Both the position numbers and the translations under genes were made by a program. The notes below the pieces were generated by a model, which saw only the letters and a program-made list of their open reading frames with translations, was not told where the DNA came from and searched no databases. Below, in pieces: positions 58,320-64,000 of a DNA stretch of 64,000 nucleotides. Numbering within the stretch: the first letter of the stretch is position 1; every line of letters begins with the position of its first letter. The stretch is from Breviolum minutum Mf 1.05b.01 (lineage: Eukaryota; Sar; Dinophyceae; Suessiales; Symbiodiniaceae), in contig DF240855.1 of the NCBI GenBank assembly GCA_000507305.1, positions 1 through 64,000 on the forward strand. The letters are read 5' to 3'.

Positions 58320-60350
58320 TGATACTGGTATTGATTGACATGCTTTATCTTATCTTCACGTCTTCAAACCCTCCAATCGTTCAAAGAAACCATTCGACCT
58401 TGTGGCTTGAAGTCAGAAACGAGACCGTGATTTGACTCACCTGTTGGATACCAAGCACCATGTCACCAACGACAAGAACAAGACCTATCCAAGTCATCCC
58501 CCTAAGTGAGAAATCTCATTCCCTAAGGGGGCAACGTAACTCTACTCCAAACGGCTAAGAAATCATTTGGGACATTTCTTTCACTGCTCATGTGGTCGGG
58601 AAACTTGAAATCATCAATTTCTCAGGCAATATTTTTTACGTTGAAGCTTTGCCCCGGCAACACGTTCACACGTTTCACCTGTCCTGCGTTTGATGGGAGA
58701 GTTGGACTGTGACTCGGCAGTGGATGCCCTTGGAGGTTGATAAACCTATTCCCAGCGAGTCCAAGGCGAGTCCAACCGAAGGTTGGATGGGTTGAAAAAT
58801 GGCCATACAGAAAAGGGACCATTCCTGAAACCTGTCGAACTTTTCAATTGGAAAATTCCGACGCATCAAATGTGGAAAATACCCAACAAAAATCCAACAT
58901 GCATTAAAATTCGCTTTTGGAACAATGGTTATACGGTTACACCTAGTGACTTTTTTTGTTACAGACAAAGGTGTTCTTTTCTAGAGAAATCTACAAGAGA
59001 TTTAAGTGGTTTTCCTTTCTGGTAAAGGGAAAGGCTGGCAAGGTTGAGAATCCCGTCAAAGATCGTCAGAGCCCTCAGAAAGGATCACTCCAATACATGA
59101 CACCATGGTTGAACACTGAAACAAGTTGCTGCCTTGCTAATTCGCAAGAAAGTTCTTTAACCAAACATATGAAATCTGAAACCATACAGAAATGAACACA
59201 CCATTGACAATACATGCATATTATGTACTTCCCCCCCCAAAAAAATATCACCTACAAACTACTCAATCTTTATGTAGGTAAAACAATGTAAAACATATAT
59301 ACATATCCTTAACATCTCACCAAACATATCCATAGGTTCAACAGTTTCATCGGCACCTTCAAGGCTGGGCTGGTGGCGGCTACACGCATATCCATTGGAC
59401 GAGGGCCCACAGGCCAGCTGCTGGTGGCGACGTCTGGATTTAAGTTACCTCATGTCATGGGAAACCAAGGGCTAATAGTCCCTTAAATAAGGCCGGCTAT
59501 TTCTAGTTGGTGGTTGAAAAACTTTAAAATGTGATGGGAACACTTTCATTTTCAACTTAAACAATCTAAGTACTTGGTGGTTGAACCAACCCATTTGAAC
59601 AAATATGAGGCAAAATGGGTTCATCTTCCCCAATTTTCGGGGTGAAAACAAACAAATGTGTGAGTTACCACCACCCAGTCATGGTTTCGCAGAAGTTGAT
59701 TTTGGTGATTTTGTTTGTTCATTTACCCTCCAGGGAAATTTAACATGACTGCCTGACTGCCTGGAAAATTCCCCATGTTCAGTAAGACATGCATCTATCT
59801 TCATGGGTCCATTGATGTGTTAGTTTACCTGAGTGTACTTGCTTGGTTCACAGGGGTTGACATGAGATCGTGGATACTCTGTTGCTGGGCCTATTAAAGT
59901 CCCGGAGTCCGGAGTGCCTTGTTTGGTAGTTTCTTCATATTTCTTGAGGGGGTATACCAAGGTAGAAAGTATTGAACAACGAATGGTAAAACCGAAATGT
60001 CTCAGGTAACGGTTACACAGTTGCATTGTTGCAAACATATTAGTTACGTGCATTCAAGTGCATCATGACTGAATTCCATACGCCATGAAGAGGCATCAAG
60101 AGTGTGACAAATCCTACACCATAGCATGGTTTAGTGTCATATATAATTATATATATATACTCATAGACAAATCTTTGCACGCAATAAAAAACAATGGTCA
60201 CGTTTCATGTACACATGCACATGCACAAACTTGCAACAGCTAGAGCATGTGTTTATCGCAAGGAACCATCTGCAAACACCCCCCACTTAGAAGCTCCCAC
60301 AATGCTATCATCATCAAACCACTTCCTCTATCTTACTCTTGTGGATCTTT
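58320..60350. other. No clear gene
   Basis: Contains a motif aatagtcccttaaataaggc near 59477 related to fold-back H, and ttggtggttgaa words related to the tail of family D copy 2. ORFs are short. Confidence 0.35.
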
Positions 60351-60358
60351 AAATCCCA

Positions 60359-60602
60359 TCAAATATAACTGGTAACTCTATAAATCTTGTGTTTCTGTCC
60401 ACACATCGCGGATCTTTTCGGAGCACCTTTACAAATCTGATAATCTTCGTCCTCTTCAGGACCGTTCGGGAAAACGTCCAACCAAGACACTCTGATTCCC
60501 CAAGGTGATCGGCAAGCGATCTTCACGTCCCCGTGGTGGACTGGCACTTCGTGTTCGTGGTGACTTGCTTCCGTTCGATGGAGATGGAGGTGCTACACTG
60601 TC
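60359..60602 (-). CDS. Exon candidate, two competing frames
   Basis: After minus-strand acceptor gccatctcctttccaag, one frame reads DSVAPPSPSNGSKSPRTRSA then SPPRGREDRLPITLGNQSVL, an Arg/Ser-rich stretch like an SR-protein tail, to a stop at 60456. A second frame reads GDVKIACRSPWGIRVSWLDV, FPNGPEEDEDYQICKGAPKR and SAMCGQKHKIYRVTSYI to TGA at 60359. Both are natural. The plus strand is partly open as well. Confidence 0.33.
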
Positions 60603-60609
60603 CTTGGAA

Positions 60610-63160
60610 AGGAGATGGCAGCTACCACTACTACCACCCCCAAAAAACCTTCATTTTGCACCTGACAAATGCCTACGCTGGAAATGGACAAAAACAACAC
60701 ACCATTTTTTTAAATACAAACCACCAGTTTGAACCTGGTTTAATTCGTTCATTTTCGGGGGTTTTGATTGTGTTTGTCAGTTGTATCTTAAGATACTGGT
60801 GATTGGGCAAATGTTGTCCAACCATAGTACTCCGCTGTTTTGATGTAGGATCAAAACAAGGCTAACTTCAAGAATCCACAAAAGGGAAGTATATACGGCA
60901 ATATACTGGGTATTACCGGGCATTAACGAAAAATGACCAGGTCGTGTTTTTGCAAGACTGCTTCAGGCAATGACCCAAACAACATTCAGTCTTGTCTGGG
61001 ATTATGAAACCCTGGACCTCAACCTTCACAGGCCTCGCAGTACACGGAAATTCCAAAAATCAAATTCTTCCATTGGATGCTCCCCTGTACCAAACTCTTT
61101 TGAAAACATCACTATTATAAAATCATCCAGTAGAATCATGGGAAAAACATGATAGTTCACCCACCACTGTGAAACAACAGCTTTTCAAGGAATCTGGTGG
61201 ATACTCCAAGCGAGAGCATTTGGTTGGGTCTTCTGTCACTGGATCATGCAACCAAACCAACCAAAACCATGTCTTCCAGAACAACGCGACCCACTCGGAG
61301 TTGAATCAAAGTCAAGCCCTTAAAAAACCAGACTTATGTAGATCCATAGGAAATCATGATTTGATTTTTCTTCCAGAGATGTAAGTATCAGCAACCCTGA
61401 TATTCACCAGTGCTTTTGTTGATTCTACGGTGATTCTTAACTTACAAATAGATCGGTCGACTTCCCCAGAGTCAGGAATTTGCAAAAGTCTTAGATCATC
61501 CACTGACCAACGTCTTCAAGTAAACCCTACTCCTTGCATAACAATTGGTGATGTTTTTGTTGGTAGTTGGCAATAGGTATAGACCTTGCTGGGTAGTTGG
61601 AAATAATTTATCTTTACAAGTATTGGTAGATGGTATTGAAAAAACAGCCAAGTTTCCATACCATCCAAGCTCCTTAGCTCTCAATTCCCAAAACGTCTTG
61701 GAGGTTGGACCAGGAATCGGAAAGACGAAGGAAATACCACAACAAACAGTGGAGGTAAGTTGGGGATCTAGTGCATATGGGAATGTCATGTATCAAAACA
61801 AGGTTGCTTTTGTATAAAAACACCTCAAAAGCTTTTTAAACAATATTGGTAGATTCAGTCGGAAATTTGATTGTTTTAAGGGTACCCAATTTTAAGACAC
61901 CATAATTAAAAGAAACATGTATACATGTCGATAGGGAGTCCAAGGCAGTTTAGATGGCATCTCAGTGATGGGTGCATTATGCTTTGTAATGCTGGAAATG
62001 CGATGGAACAAATGTGTATACACGTATGCTAGGTCTAGCTAGATGAATAGCATCACGTGTTTTGGCAATTTTTTGATACCATGAGGATGCATGGCAAATC
62101 CACAGCTCTATGACATGTTACTCTATTTTGTTTCTCATGTCTCAGCAACTTTGTGATGTCTTTTAATTTCATTGGTGTGCATAGAAACAATCTATATAAA
62201 CTGGAACAAACACACAATTTTCCCTTAATATTTGGGTAGCACTGTATTGGAACAAAGATTTTCAGATTTGTTCAACCGACATGTGAATTTGTGGTTAAGA
62301 TGAATAGCAACAGACTTTTGGTTCCTGTCTATACATGGCGTATGACCATTATGATGCGATACACAAATAATTGGAGATGGCACCCAGTCTCTCCATCATG
62401 ATTCTGAAGGTTGTGGTAACCCATCTACACTTTCGGCTCTTGCAGGTTAATATCCAACTTTGAAGGTGAACATCCAACTTTGAAGGTTGACATTACATAC
62501 CCCTTTGTTGCGAAAAAAACACATCAAAACCAATGACCAGTCGGCCATGATAGCCGCCATGTCTCTGTTTCCTCAACATGGTGGCCTTGTTCTTTCGCAC
62601 CTCCATGACTGGCCGTTTGCGTTTGATATCCATGGGTGCCGAATAAACCACCTGCAGCAGGATTTTAGGAGGGAATGGAAATGGTAGGAACAAAGTCCCT
62701 AAGCCAGTACAACAGCCCAACGGAAATCAAAGCCGTGAACTTTGACCAACAAACTCTCCGAAGCAATCAACCTCACTTTGCAGGATTTATATGATCCCCA
62801 CTAGTCCTCTGACAAATGCAGTATTCTGCAGGAGTGCTGCAGCCGGGCCGCATGATAAGCTGTATACATACGCTTCCCGGATTGCATACGCCACACACCA
62901 AAGGATCGTTCGTCATCACCTTGGTTCCAACAAACATCTTGGGCCGGGTGGGTCTTATAGCCCTCTTAACAAATACCCCCCCATCCAAACAAACCTGGAA
63001 TACCTTCAGAAAGCGGCTTGTTTGTGTTCAGGTTGGTTGGTTGGCAGCGAGAATTTCCTTCTCCTGTTTGACTGGAACCCTTACTGTACCAAAAAGTCCC
63101 CGTGGTTTCAGTCAACAAGATTCACCCCAAGAAGGCCAACCCCCATAATAGGATGGGCTA
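60610..63160. other. No clear gene
   Basis: A plus-strand stretch at 61545-61817 (LQVLVDGIEKTAKFPYHPSS) and one at 62791-63174 are open but lack good borders. tgaaggttgacat-like words repeat at about 62460-62490. Confidence 0.3.
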
Positions 63161-63165
63161 AATAT

Positions 63166-63276
63166 ATCCCATGACGGCTCCACTGTGACTGGTATATTTA
63201 CCTACAATTGGTTGATGTTTTTAATGGTAAATTAGTAGGTACACATACTAGTCCCATGGATCCTATGGGTATATAT
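63166..63276 (-). mobile_element. Fold-back element family A, copy 7 (inverted)
   Basis: Read on the minus strand: tacccataggatccatggg, acctactaatttaccatta, atcaaccaattgtaggtaaa, tataccagtcac. It matches the family order. Confidence 0.7.
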
Positions 63277-63689
63277 GAATCAAGCAATCATATTAACTCG
63301 TCCATTGACATGACCCCACAGAAACGGAGATTCCGAGTCGGTTTCCGGTGATGAAATATGAGGTCTAAAGTCCAAGCTCTACTTCATTTCATTCCATAAC
63401 AAAAACCTACTGTTGACTAGTATTACCACTTGTTATCATCGAATTCATCAACACTACTGTACAAACTAAACATCTTTGCCACTTTCCATCATCAACAAAC
63501 ATCATAAAAAACGGCACTGTGGGTCCACAAATTTACGTCCCACCGAAAAAAAAAAAACCGGCACAAACGCTTCAGCTTTCAGACACCGTCCATCAAATCA
63601 GGCACCGCGGCCACAATGAACAAAGCGAACCTGCTTGGTTTCAGGAAATAAACAACGGTTTTTGATGCTGACCCTGATATTGCAAACAT

Positions 63690-63772
63690 ACGGTTGATGG
63701 AAGAAATCCCAAACAACCACCTGGAATCTATAAAACCCTGTAAATAATAAAATATTTACCATGTCAACGTTT
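63690..63772. mobile_element. Fold-back element family F, copy 3 (partial)
   Basis: acggttgatggaagaaatcc, ctggaatctataaaaccctg, taaataat and accatgtcaac match the left three quarters of the family. The terminal repeat on the right is missing. Confidence 0.65.
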
Positions 63773-64000
63773 CATGGTCTCAAAACCGTTGGAATCCGAC
63801 GTGCGATTCAATGAATCTCTGCATCAACATATCAAAAAAGGGTTGAACAAATCATCCTCGAAAAAGCCCCATTAAAACTCTTCAAAAACGGACCCAACTC
63901 AAAGCCTGAGTATTGGAGTCATTTGGCTGCGGCTGCTTTTCATCCGGAGTGGGTTTTTTCGTGGGTTTTTCGAAGGAGCCGAGATATTGTTTTTTGAAGT
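63773..64000. other. Right edge, no feature seen
   Basis: No coding or repeat signal I can support. Confidence 0.4.

Overview
The window is nuclear DNA from an intron-rich eukaryote, not a prokaryote. It shows no operons and no dense long ORFs. Coding signal comes as 50-250 bp open segments bounded by GT/AG splice sites, set in AT-leaning DNA full of microsatellites and short fold-back repeats. The one long gene, an intronless BspA-type leucine-rich-repeat ORF with a ubiquitin-like N-terminus, resembles a protein type I associate with dinoflagellates, especially Symbiodiniaceae. I suggest a microalgal protist, possibly a dinoflagellate, with limited confidence. I found no spliced-leader relic or rRNA, and nothing tRNA-like where I looked for the T-loop motif.

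Layout. 1-11.5 kb: a minisatellite at the left edge, then sparse DNA carrying at least five families of short inverted-repeat elements. 11.5-13.5 kb: the LRR gene (11545-12825), a decayed continuation of its repeats to 13092, and one well-bounded exon candidate at 13441. 15.0-19.76 kb: an AT-rich island unlike the rest, containing about five tandem units of roughly 510 bp that are internally palindromic. An exon candidate starts directly at its right edge (19777-19946). 20.6-21.45 kb: GAT/GGT microsatellites around a 403-base assembly gap. 21.5-64 kb: scattered exon candidates on both strands among fold-back elements and simple repeats.

The best multi-exon cases have matching reading phases. 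They are a plus-strand 3' end at 44725-45324 (three exons), a minus-strand 3' end at 57310-56371 (three exons), and a minus-strand 3' end at 31749-31279 (two exons). Terminal plus-strand exons are seen at 47700-47829 and 53221-53408. None matches a family I recognise. In this DNA GC-richer exons are often open in several frames and on both strands, so strand and frame for single exons are provisional.

The most interesting theme is the set of unrelated fold-back families (A to K below), each about 80-170 bp with inverted arms. One relic lies inside a 121-bp candidate intron and another abuts a candidate exon. They behave like MITEs, and some could be introner-like elements that create introns.
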